Positions 12,401-21,417 of a stretch of 64,000 nt of DNA are shown one piece after another; within the stretch, counting starts at the first letter, position 1; the number at the start of each line of letters is the position of its first letter. The DNA lies in the NCBI GenBank assembly GCA_020137815.1, contig CM035357.1, positions 3,678,528-3,742,527 on the forward strand, written 5' to 3'. The position numbers were made by a program, and so were the translations under genes. A model generated the notes under the pieces. That model did not search any database. It had not been told where the DNA came from and saw nothing but the letters and a program-made list of their open reading frames with translations. Source of the stretch: Hormiphora californensis (Eukaryota; Ctenophora; Tentaculata; Cydippida; Pleurobrachiidae).

Positions 12401-15400
12401 ACATCTCTCTGTGTGTAATCACCCAAAATTATGATTGTTTTGCTTGTCATGTGTTTTCTCGCGGAATATATACTCAATAACGTCCTGCACGGCATGTGCA
12501 AGCGTTCCTATATCGCACTCGTTTCACTCGTGCAATATAGGTGTGAAATGCACGACAGCGTATATGGCGCGCTTGCACTGCGTGCAGAACGTTATATACT
12601 ATATAATATGACTAATGACAACTTTTTGACATCTATTTAGCAAAATGGCAAATGACATCAATGGAACAAAACAAGGATATTTATAAATTACCTTCGTTTC
12701 GTGTCCTGGGACGATGCGATTATTTTTAACTTCCTTTCCTCTTCCTCTTCTTGTTTCTTCATCTTCCGCACTGCATCCGCCTCCCGTAACTCCCTGATAT
12801 AGCGCATTGATATCATACATTGGATATCATTTGTGTGGGGGTGATAGGCGAGGTGTACTATTTAAAATCCCAGCGGTGCTCGGTTGAAAATAAATGTAAA
12901 CGGAAAAATTTCAATCAATGCACAAAATTCCAACAGTATATTATGGCTAGATATAATTGACACCACTCACCACTCGATTGAAGTCTTGTAGTTGTCCCAT
13001 CTCTCAATTTGTTCGGATATCTCGGTATCCCCAAAGTGTAGTTGGATCCCAGGACAGGTGGTTGAGGATGTTATAAGAGGGTGCTGGGGGAGGATGTTAG
13101 TAGTGGGTGCTGGGGGGAGGATGTTATTAGTGGGTGCTGGCGGGAGGATGTTATTAGTGGGTGCTGGAGGGAGGATGTTATTAGTGGGTGCTGGAGGGAG
13201 GATGTTATTAGTGGGTGCTGGAGGGAGGATGTTATTAGTGGGTGCTGGAGGGAGGATGTTATTAGTGGGTGCTGGGGGGAGGATGTTATTAGTGGGTGCT
13301 GGAGGGAGGATGTTATTAGTGGGTGCTGGGGGGAGGATGTTATTAGTGGGTGCTGGAGGGAGGATGTTATTAGTGGGTGCTGGGGGGATGGTGGGTTGGT
13401 TGTTTGTAGTATAATAATTACTCCAAACAACCAACAATTATTGTTGGTCCAGCCCTATGCAAGAGGGATACTATACACACGCATACATATATGAAAGTAC
13501 AGATTGTACCCCAAAACATAATGCATTAAATAATATAATTTGCAAATGCGTGGCGTGATGATGTCCTATCCACACGTGCAAATAGAGAGGGGTTGCCAAG
13601 GAGGTGCCATAGCCCAGCTACGCAGCGGGTGATTGAAAGCTGCACGTGCGGGTTGGTGCAGTGGGTGAGAGGGGTGCTCCTGGGTGAGGGGGTGGGGATT
13701 CGGGTCAACGGGTGCTCTACTTCAACGGGTTTTCTAGTGCATTAAATAATAGGTAGGCTTGCTAGGTTTAACTTTTATGTGTGTAAGTCGAGACTCGTGA
13801 GATATCATAATAATACCTGAGCAGTATGGCATTGTTTAAAAAGGTTGAGCAGTTTCCCTGTATTCAAAAGCTCCTCTCTCAGTTCCCCAAGAAACGCAGG
13901 TATAGCAACGTATTCCCTATCCGTGAAGGCATACTGAGAAAATGAGACACAATTAGAAAAGGAATAGATCAGGATGCCAAGATTTGAACTTTGACAAGCA
14001 TGATAGATCAAGATGCCATTAGAGAAATGTCCGAGGAATTTGTTAAATAGATACCTCCCAAAAAAGGAAGTCTTTATTCTGAATCCACTCAGGGTGAGGA
14101 ATGACATGGAATTCATCCCAGTTATCCCACACCTTCCCCTCAACCAGCCACATCTCTAAAAACCTAGTAGAAAACAGATTAACATAGATCGGAGGTCCTG
14201 AAATCTGGGGTAAAAACAAAACTTTAGAGTTCGAAACTACACACACCTTATGTATGGAGCCATAGCAGACCGGAAGAGCGCCAGGATGAGATTATAGTCG
14301 GGTGAAAAGGCCAACACACTGGCCGTTTCGTAGAGATATTCGAGTAAAGCCGGTCCAAGGGGAATTCCCTAAAAATCAAATTCTTAGATTTCAGTGGAAA
14401 CAGATTTCCCAAAAGTGGTGTATAATTTCCGAAAACCGAGGGAAAGCCAGAGTCCGGAGGGGGTCCCTAAACAATAAATTACCTCTTCCAGTAGAACTAG
14501 ATTACAAAGAAACTCAAGGTGCGGGCTTTTTTGGCGGATTTTCCACAAGAATTCCAATAGACCATCGACAGATTGGAAACACTGAAAATCCATTATTATG
14601 TGAGATATCAATGGTCTACTAAAACATGCTAGGTACATAAAAAATAATGATTATATCATGTATTTCTAGTAAATTATAATGACTTAGATATCATTTAATT
14701 CTAGTTAATTATATTTCTTACATTGTTTAAAAAGTTTTGGTATCCCGTTAGAAACTGTTCTATCGCAGTAACAAGTCCCTTGGCAACAGTCCCATATCTT
14801 TCCACACAGCTGTACTGCTCACAGAACAACTTTAACCGAAGGTATAGGGTACCTGCGGGGTTGCAGTTTTGTGGAACACTGTTTGAAAGAAGTTGTTATC
14901 TCGCAAGACACAATGTAAGTTGTTTTGTTCAAACCCGCGAAAGCCGAAAAGTTGGTCGAGCTAGGCAAACTGTAAGACAGTCTTGAACAACTGACAAAAT
15001 CATATTCAGACTTTCAGCCCCCCACTTCCCGATATACCTGTGTAAGCGATAGTGTAGAGTGAATCAACAAGTGAGTCTGGAGAGACTCCAACAAAGCTGA
15101 TATTCTGTATCGGGACAAACTCTACCGCAGCCTAGGGGAGGGTAAAATGTGGTGAGAGATAGTGGAGCTGAGCCCTGGGGGATGGTAAAATGTGGTGAAA
15201 GACCGCGTCATATTGCCATGACAACCCCTTACTAACCGCGTCATATTGGAAGATGGTGGTTGGTACGCCAATAAGAACAAACTGACATTGATACAACACA
15301 TGTTGTTCTGTCACCATATCTATCCTATCCGTATAGGGAGATGTGAGGAGAACACAAAGTCGGGTATAGACCTCCGGGCCTGCTTCAGAGAGGTATGGTC

Positions 15401-18400
15401 TTTCTAGGAGAATCTGCCTGCACAAAAACGAGAATTAAATCTCTGGTATCTTATAACATTGGGAAAAAAGGAGGATTCAATTCGGGAAGAAAATAAAGTT
15501 ATACCTCTCCCAATATGCCATGTAATAGTGGCGATACTAGTATTTTAGGCCAGGCCCTTTTTGTCATTTTGGGGCCATTTGGTGAACTGAGACATAACAG
15601 AGGTTTTCCACTTGCATTGTACTCCTATGGGGTCTCAGAAACACCAAAAAAATTTTCCACTCCAACCGAGGTGAAGAAAGTGCCCAAAATGGCCACGCCC
15701 TTAATTGCCTGTATTTTCAGCCTCAGCCAAAAATAGTAACTTTGCTTTGGATTGGAGTAGAAACAAAAATGAGGGCACTAAAATGTGTAGAATGAGCAGC
15801 AGAATCGATTGGGACCAAGCAGAAGTCGCTATCTTGTCAGGTTCGAGAGATAATTGGATAATTAAGTATGCGCATAACCGTTTTTGAGCCATATGGCTAT
15901 AGCCACTCAGGAGCGGTTTCGACAATTTTCCTTTACAGGAGCTTGTTCAGCATATAAAAATTAGTGGGGGTAACAAATATGAAGTTTCTATCGCATATGG
16001 TCAATGCGTTATTCAACTTCAAAGTTCGAAAAATGAGGGGGAAAAGTCGAAATTTGGTCATTTTCCCTCCTTTCCCCCTCATTTTTTGATCTTTGAAGTT
16101 GAATAACGCATTGACCTTATGCGATAGAAACTTCACATTTGTTACCCCCACTAATTTTTATATGCTGAACAAGCTCCTGTGAAGGAAAATGGTTAAAACC
16201 GCTCCTGAGTGGCTATAGCCATATGGCTCAAAAACGGTTATGCGCATACTTAATTATCCAATTATCTCTCGAAGATAGCGACTTCTGCTTGGTCCCAATC
16301 GATTCTGCTGCTCATTCTACACATTTTAGTGCCCTCATTTTTGTCTCTACTCCAATCCAAAGCAAAGTTGCTATTTTTGGCTGAGGCTGAAAATACAGGC
16401 AATTAAGGGCGTGGCCATTTTGGGCACTTTCTTCACCTCGGTTGGAGTGGAAAATTTTTTTGGTGTTTCTGAGACCCCATAGGAGTACAATGCAAGTGGA
16501 AAACCTCTGTTATGTCTCAGTTCACCAAATTTGCAAAAAGGGCCTGGCCTATTTACCTTCCATTTGTCTCGTGTGTTGGATCGGGGAGGTCACGCTCCAA
16601 ATCTCTCAGCACCATCTCCCAACCTCCTCCTTCTGTACCATCCTCGAAATCACTTCCAACCCCGGAACTACTGCTCCACTCTTCATCATCTTGGTTGGGA
16701 TCTCGGAGGCAAACCGCCCGTTCAGCTGATGCCCGGATTATGGGCGTGAAACGTTGAGTAACACGGGGTTTCAGGCTCGGTCCGGCTGTCAATGCGGGGA
16801 GCTCAGGTTTAGCAGCGAGACACTTAAATATCCTGGGGGAAATGAAGAATGTAAACCTCAGGAAAGTTTTTTGACCACCCTCGGATCCCCCGATTAGGAT
16901 GGTGATGTACCAGCGATCTCAAATCTCAATACAAGTAGACAATAGACATTGACGGGACATTCACTCGAGGCCGCCTGTTATTGAGATTTATCCTGACCCC
17001 ATCATCTATCCCTTATATTGGTAATTAGAGCTTGGCTGATAGCGTAAGTGGGATATGGGGTGGATACTAATTGAGTAAACAAAACATCGCGTTTTTCCTA
17101 CGTTAAAGCTAAGTAAAAACCGTAGAGCAATTTCACCAAATTCACTTCACAAATCAATAATGTAAAGATATCTAATTCCCCCTGATACCTTGGTTGTTAT
17201 GTCTATCTAGGCCACACGGTACGTCATTTAAAACATTGTTTAGTCTAGAGAAACTGTAGAGAGTGAGAGAGAGAGAACAGCAGGGATTTTATTAAGAAAT
17301 CATCTGGGTACTCCTTGGTAGCTAACTAAAATTAACCATGTCTTCGAAAATCTCATTTTACATGTTTGATGTTCGTTGTTCCCCCCATATACATTATATA
17401 GCTCACCCTGTGACGGATGGGGGAGGAAGTGGGGGGAGGTCTGCCAGGATCTCCGGCCGAGGAGGCCCAATTTGAGGGGTGTTGGTTGGTGCAATGGCAG
17501 GATTGACAACAGTAGGCCGGATAAACTTGGACAGAAACGAATCTGACTCTGGGAATCCTTGGAGTTGCTGAAAAAGGGGGTTATTTTCTATATGTCAAGC
17601 TGGTTCAGAAAGTTAAACAGTATAGTATCTATGGCGGATGGCCGTGTAGGTTTTATTCAAGTACTGGTAGCCACCTCCGGGCCCCGAAGAATAGACAAAA
17701 ACGGAGAAGAGAATAAAAGAAACTTCGAAATTATATACCTTTTCCATGGCCTCTATCTCGGGGCAAGATTTCACATTTTCAAAGAGGCTATCCCTGTATT
17801 CCAGATATCGCTCACTGTATCCTGTTACTAGGGTATCACCATGGTAACGCGGCACCGTTGATGTGGAACTTGTTAGCGAGGGAATGAAACCAGTGGCAGG
17901 TTTTGTGTGGGGTTTCGAACCAGATAGTAGCGTCAGGAACTTCATCAGCCGGTCGAATTCATGTCCATCATAGGTTTCTAAATAGGGAGAGAGAGATAAT
18001 AGTGATTGTATCCACTAATGATCAACTCTCCGGAGAGATTAGCCAGCTACTTAAGATTCGCATTTGGCATACAAAAAAACACAACTGAGAGAAAGTAAGA
18101 ATGTAGCTAGAGAAGACATTTAAAAAATTCAACGCAACTGAAGAATCTAGCAGTTGTTATGTTCTTCATTTATAGTACAGGGGTGCAGGGGGCGTGGTGG
18201 ATGGGGGCGTGGTGCGAGAGGTCCAAGCAATACATATATAACCATTTATATACACGGTGTCCCTTAAGGAGGTGAAACCTCGACTAGATAAAGTTTTTTG
18301 GAGACCGGACCTAGGTTACGTATTTTTGAACGAGGAATCCGAAAAACATAAAATTAAAATCGAAAACGTAGCGGTTTTTGCGTAAAACGGCAAAAACTGT

Positions 18401-20228
18401 CATTTTTCAGCGATTTTCGACTTTTTACGCTTTCTAGAGATTAAAAAAATATTTCCTTACAAGATATGATCTTGTGCTTCTAGACTAATAAAATACAATC
18501 GATTTGCTACAAATTGGTCTCGGGTTTGTGTGATTTGGTCAAAAGCTCTCTTTACTGTGGCCCATCAAAGATGGCCACTCTGCAAATACGTTTTTGGCTC
18601 CTGTGGCCGCAGATGTAAACCAAAAGAAGATTTATTATACACCAAAATTTGCGTCTTCTGAAGGCGAACAACCTGGTTTTTACGAAATTTGATTTCATGC
18701 AGGCGTTCAAAAATTACAGCCGAAAAACTGGTACAGTGGATTTCGGAAATACCCCTACTTCAACAAACCCTAATCCAGATAAGATTTCGAAAAATATACA
18801 TCTTCATACATGAAAATGAAGCTCAGACAAATGCCAACGTGATGCAAAAAACGGGAAGTGTGTAACTTATTTCGTTTAGAAGCTATAGCGAAAATAAAAG
18901 TGCTTGTATTTGCCTTGAAAACATCCTCTAAAAGCCCTGAAAAATAGCAAATCTGTCTAAAAATGCAATACGAATAAAATGTCACCTCCAGTGCACCAAC
19001 TTAGCCCCCTGTGGACAGAATTTGTTTGAAATTGTCAGAAATTGTCTGAAAGTATGGTTTTTAGAGGGTGTTTTCAAGGCAAATACAAGCACTTTTATTT
19101 TCGCTATAGCTTCTAAACGAAATAAGTTACACACTTCCCGTTTTTTGCATCACGTTGGCATTTGTCTGAGCTTCATTTTCATGTATGAAGATGTATATTT
19201 TTCGAAATCTCATCTGGATTAGGGTTTGTTGAAGTAGGGGTATTTCCGAAATCCACTGTACCAGTTTTTCGGCTGTAATTTTTGAACGCCTGCATGAAAT
19301 CAAATTTCGTAAAAACCAGGTTGTTCGCCTTCAGAAGACGCAAATTTTGGTGTATAATAAATCTTCTTTTGGTTTACATCTGCGGCCACAGGAGCCAAAA
19401 ACGTATTTGCAGAGTGGCCATCTTTGATGGGCCACAGTAAACAGAGCTTTTGACCAAATCACACAAACCCGGGACCAATTTGTAGCAAATCGATTGTATT
19501 TTATTAGTCTAGAAGCACAAGATCATATCTTGTAAGGAAATATTTTTTAAATCTCTAGAAAGCGTTAAAAGTCGAAAATCGCTGAAAAATGACAGTTTTT
19601 GCCGTTTTACGCAAAAACCGCTACGTTTTCGATTTTAATTTTATGTTTTTCGGATTCCTCGGTCAAAAATACGTAACCTAGGTCCGGTCTCCAAAAAACT
19701 TTATCTAGTCGAGGTTTCACCTCCTTAAGGGACACCGTGTATACATACCTTCAAGTTGAGTGACACACCCATCTAGCTGGCTGTCATCATCCAAGAATCC
19801 CTGATGACGTAGATTGTAGCAGAAGTTACCCAAATCCTCCCTCCAATGAATCTTGTCCTCATTTTCTAATACCTTATTAGGGCATTTTAGGATTAAAACA
19901 CTTCCATCACGCACCAGATAATTGGAGTAAAACAAGGATAGTATTCTGTCGAAATGGTGATTAGAGATCAATCTGCATTCTCTTTCCCCCCATTTTTTTG
20001 TCACTTCCCCGCATGCATAGTTACAAAGTTCTACTAAATTCTACTTTTATTTCTCTATCTAAACAAAATAAGGAAGACGTGAACTAAACTGTGAAGACTT
20101 ACCCCTTTTCTCAGAAGGTTCATGTAAATAACATTTTTAGCCAAATTCCGATCATCTGTGTAAACTTCACCCAAATCAGTGAGTAGATCCCGTACTGAAG
20201 TTAATGAGCGGACCTTTGGGATTTCCAT
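3483..20228 (-). CDS. TUBGCP6: Gamma-tubulin complex component 6-like, 22 exons, 3' end not found
   Basis: Subunit of the gamma-tubulin ring complex that nucleates microtubules at centrosomes. Exons: 20103-20228 (ATG), 19749-20040, 17739-17977, 17407-17567, 16557-16832, 15237-15417, 15038-15131, 14722-14852, 14483-14581, 14247-14368, 14055-14163, 13817-13933, 12971-13083, 12692-12793, 10542-10725, 5450-6564, 5050-5193, 4728-4939, 4451-4559, 4045-4142, 3887-3954, 3483-3701. Phases close throughout. GCP6 hallmarks: PYLSEAG near the start of GRIP1 (exon 6), a charged coiled coil (exons 14-16), a large repeat-bearing insert (exon 16), and GRIP2 signatures VRYFLDELEIGSHF and WPCNIVITDGALAKYN. GRIP2 is cut after HERYLNNAIER, so the last exon(s) should lie left of the window. 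Exon 16 contains a +1 frame shift near 6340. About 1,437 codons are visible. Confidence 0.9.
5450..6318 (-). repeat. TUBGCP6: Coding repeats in TUBGCP6 exon 16: six copies of an FEPxGxMKxxLYG motif
   Basis: Within the insert between GRIP1 and GRIP2, six spaced copies read YEPDGIMKDILYG, YEPAGKMKGILYG, FEPEGQMKDVLYG, FEPEGQMKDILYG, FEPQGQMKELLYG and a decayed FEGKESRMKELLYG, separated by acidic, Ser/Thr-rich linkers. Just N-terminal is a GTEERPEG-type low-complexity repeat. Vertebrate GCP6 also has tandem repeats in this insert, with a different sequence (family knowledge). Conservation of the motif against variable linkers suggests selection on a short binding or phosphorylation motif (inference). 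Confidence 0.8.
6600..7948. repeat. Intronic repeat-rich stretch, no coding signal
   Basis: Contains a hairpin around TTATAGGGGTTAAC (6575-6655), a C-run at about 7098, copies of a GACATTGGTGGTGGAAAACC block (about 7370 and 7545), a tandem CCCACTTTTG run (7618-7660) and its reverse near 7670-7710. A module at 7250-7310 (TATAGCCATAT, then AATTATCCAATTA) recurs near 15.9, 16.2 and 25.2-25.4 kb. These look like fragments of foldback transposons. Confidence 0.55.
7949..8944 (+). CDS. Intronless rhodopsin-like GPCR nested in a TUBGCP6 intron
   Basis: 331-residue single-exon ORF with ATG start, on the strand opposite its host gene. Seven hydrophobic segments can be read, beginning about residue 26 and ending with a helix followed by a basic tail. 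The DRY position is replaced (LNLEKLL) and the NPxxY position is degenerate (TGIIFYATLKSF). An AATAAA poly(A) signal lies about 105 nt past the stop, near 9048. It resembles the intronic receptor at 50293-51337 in the altered DRY region, a Y-x-TL-K/R-SF motif after helix 7 and single-exon structure, so the two probably belong to one expanded orphan family. Expression from inside the intron would need its own promoter; none is obvious. Ligand unknown. Confidence 0.8.
   Translation: MTSPRNGSYAIEFHHGKGGLVEQMFFTGWIAIALILNISTNTVVIGATRRKAIYCSHVSMFIMRNLAISNLLIGLFNFGPLIIFVCSSKLDLLTCQVIGYPKIPLVLPSFLLSMSLNLEKLLSMNKPIMARRLSLWPEGYLYVIGSWILSIVVFILALSKPNYETFYNATTDMCRQEFEPLETRTMVRNIIYIIVFHFCPQITNAIICYILARRVSNLATLKFKQLHRRAVKALYWIAITDIVFTLPLVVMVLFVNSPQRSLPQLSFLAHYRFRRFVIIIVYTKSCTTGIIFYATLKSFRLYVNRIVWKKLCDSVRWRLICIRVKLNRMAR
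9104..10236. mobile_element. Foldback element with many GCACCTC/GAGGTGC motifs
   Basis: Terminal inverted repeats of 28 bp (ATATGGTCAT, ten T, AACTTGTGC) at 9104-9131 and 10209-10236. The interior has no ORF of note but carries at least twelve exact GCACCTC or GAGGTGC cores in both orientations, usually followed by CAC/CACT and often GAGTAA. Lies in the same TUBGCP6 intron as the GPCR at 7949. Superfamily not recognised. Confidence 0.75.
10908..11664. mobile_element. Tc1/mariner-pogo-like MITE, family 1, copy A
   Basis: 757 bp, TIRs starting CAGTCGGACCCCGATTTACC and ending in the complement, flanked by TA on both sides. The ends repeat the TTTACCGGG/CCCCGATTTACCGG phrase. An internal block (TCGGTTCGTTTCGAACCGTC, then CTAATTAGCGGCAGGACA) is shared with the copies at 20398 and 54055. 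No transposase. Confidence 0.85.
11989..12605. repeat. Two short inverted-repeat units with GTGCA/CGCG-rich stems
   Basis: About 11989-12101 is bounded by TATATATCCCGC and GCGGGATATAA; about 12460-12605 is bounded by AATATATACT...AACG and CGTTATATACTATA. Both interiors are rich in GTGCAC, TGCACG and GCGCGC. They look like foldback or MITE remnants in the TUBGCP6 intron. No TSD could be defined. Confidence 0.5.
13055..13393 (-). repeat. 27-bp minisatellite of tandem 3' splice sites in TUBGCP6
   Basis: About eleven clean 27-bp units plus a degenerate one overlapping the exon start. On the gene strand each unit reads CACCCACTAATAAC then ATCCTCCCTCCAG: a branch-point-like ACTAAT/TACTAAC, a pyrimidine tract and CAG. 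The unit adjoining the exon carries a perfect TACTAAC and supplies the acceptor of exon 12971-13083; it is 26 bp, one shorter than the rest. Confidence 0.9.
15131..15250 (-). repeat. Duplicated donor and duplicated acceptor in one TUBGCP6 intron
   Basis: In the intron 15132-15236 the exon end GGCAATATGACGCG with its GT occurs again 33 nt downstream, and the acceptor phrase CACCACATTTTACC...CCCYAG occurs twice, 43 nt apart. The donor nearest the exon body and the acceptor at 15131 give the best GCP6 reading. Confidence 0.75.
15546..16551. mobile_element. Near-perfect foldback element abutting a 5' splice site
   Basis: Two arms of about 500 bp, pivoting near 16050, bounded by TAGGCCAGGCCCTTTTT and its complement. 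The right end is 5 nt from TUBGCP6 exon 16557-16832: on the gene strand the intron starts GTAAA and then the element. The arms contain a module (AGTGGCTATAGCCATATGGC, then TAATTATCCAATTATC) shared with other elements here. No transposase. Confidence 0.85.
17263..17345. repeat. Fragment of the 52044-52384 foldback family
   Basis: GAGAGAACAGCAGGGATTTT followed by ATCTGG.TACTCCTTG.T.GCTAACTAAAA matches the left arm of the inverted repeat at 52044-52384. Single arm only, in a TUBGCP6 intron. Confidence 0.6.
18253..19739. mobile_element. 1.5 kb near-perfect inverted repeat, CACGGTGTCCCTTAAGG family
   Basis: Arms of about 730 bp pivoting near 19000, bounded by CACGGTGTCCCTTAAGG and its complement. 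Identical stretches in the two arms encode the same small ORF in opposite directions. The right end is 9 nt inside the intron from the donor of TUBGCP6 exon 19749-20040. The same terminus bounds the composite element at 60286-62934. RNA through it could form a very long hairpin. Confidence 0.88.
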
Positions 20229-20397
20229 CGCTCATTCCTAGTGATACACGTTGTTGGTTAAATGGTTCTTTTCTAGTTGGTTTTCGAGCAAAAGATTAGA
20301 TGGAAATCATCGATACGGAATACTACGGCAGGTTGTACCCTGCATGTAGCCTGTACGGTGGCTACTGATTTGATAAGGTTAGAGTGGAAATGTAGTA

Positions 20398-21217
20398 CAG
20401 TCGGACCCCGATTTAACGGCACCCTCGGGGGAAAGGGTTTTGTCCGTTAAATCGGGGTGTCCGTTAAATCGGGGTAGAGCATATTTGGCCCATAAAACCC
20501 TATTTTTGTCCAAAATGCTATACTAAAACACCTCTAAGTGTCCATGTATTGATTACATGATCATTTCTGATTAGAAAAAGAAATTAATTTTTTGAAATTT
20601 CAAAAAAAGTTATAAAAATTAATATATCAACCACGTCCGAATCGTTTATCGAATCAGTGCATCTTATCGCATGTCTTGCTGCTAATTAAACGGTTCGAAA
20701 AGAACCGATATGTGCATGTGATACCATGCCGAATCGGGGCACTTTAAGCGGGGTGAGGAAGAATTCGAATTTCAAAATATATTTTTCTCTGGAAATTCAT
20801 GGGAAGCACCGATCAAAGCATTGACAATCATTCTGTAAAATTTTGCAAAAAAAGTTATGAAAATATTTCAAAGGTATATCAACCACGTCCGAATCGTGTT
20901 TCGAATCAGTGCATCTTGTCGCTCGTCCTGTCGCTAATTAGACGGTTCGAAAAGAACCGATACGTGATCCCCATGGGGCCAGTTTAACAAGCGTCAAAAT
21001 TGTGATTCGATGGGCCTCGTGGGGATCACATATCTGTTCATTTCGAACCGTCTAATTACCGGCAAGACATGCAATAAGATGCACTGATTCGAAACACGAT
21101 TCGGACGTGGTTGAAACACCTTTGAAAAATTTTCAAAAAAAATTTTTGGGGGAAATTTATCCTGCCGTTAAATCGGGGTGCCGCTAAATCGGGGGCCGTT
21201 AAATCGGGGTCCGACTG
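20398..21217. mobile_element. pogo-like MITE, family 2 (TTAACGG ends)
   Basis: 820 bp, TIR CAGTCGGACCCCGATTTAAC, TA on both flanks. Internally related to the 10908 and 54055 copies but with TTAACGG rather than TTACCGG ends. Sits in the about 1.2 kb gap between the first exon of TUBGCP6 and the last exon of the neighbouring gene, so it could carry promoter sequence for TUBGCP6 (inference). Confidence 0.85.
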
Positions 21218-21417
21218 TACATAAAACTGAGGAGGATTTAAACGAAACAAATTATGGAAATAGGCGACAAAATATTACGAAACACAGAAAAACACAAAAT
21301 CAAATTGGCTGTAGTACAAAACAAGTCACTAACTAAAATCCGTCACCAAGGGCACCAACATAACCTTCAGTGACACTAGGGACGCAGAGAAGTTTCGAGA
21401 AATAAACAAAGATCCGT

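Noticed and set aside
12967-13437. Minus-strand ORF with PPAPTNNIL repeats as a coding repeat of TUBGCP6
   Set aside because: The exon begins at 13083 by phase and GCP6 alignment; the repeats are the acceptor array, and upstream acceptors would frameshift.
19022-19222. Small ORFs in both arms at 18770-18985 and 19022-19222 as a gene pair
   Set aside because: They are mirror copies created by the inverted repeat and have no family signature.
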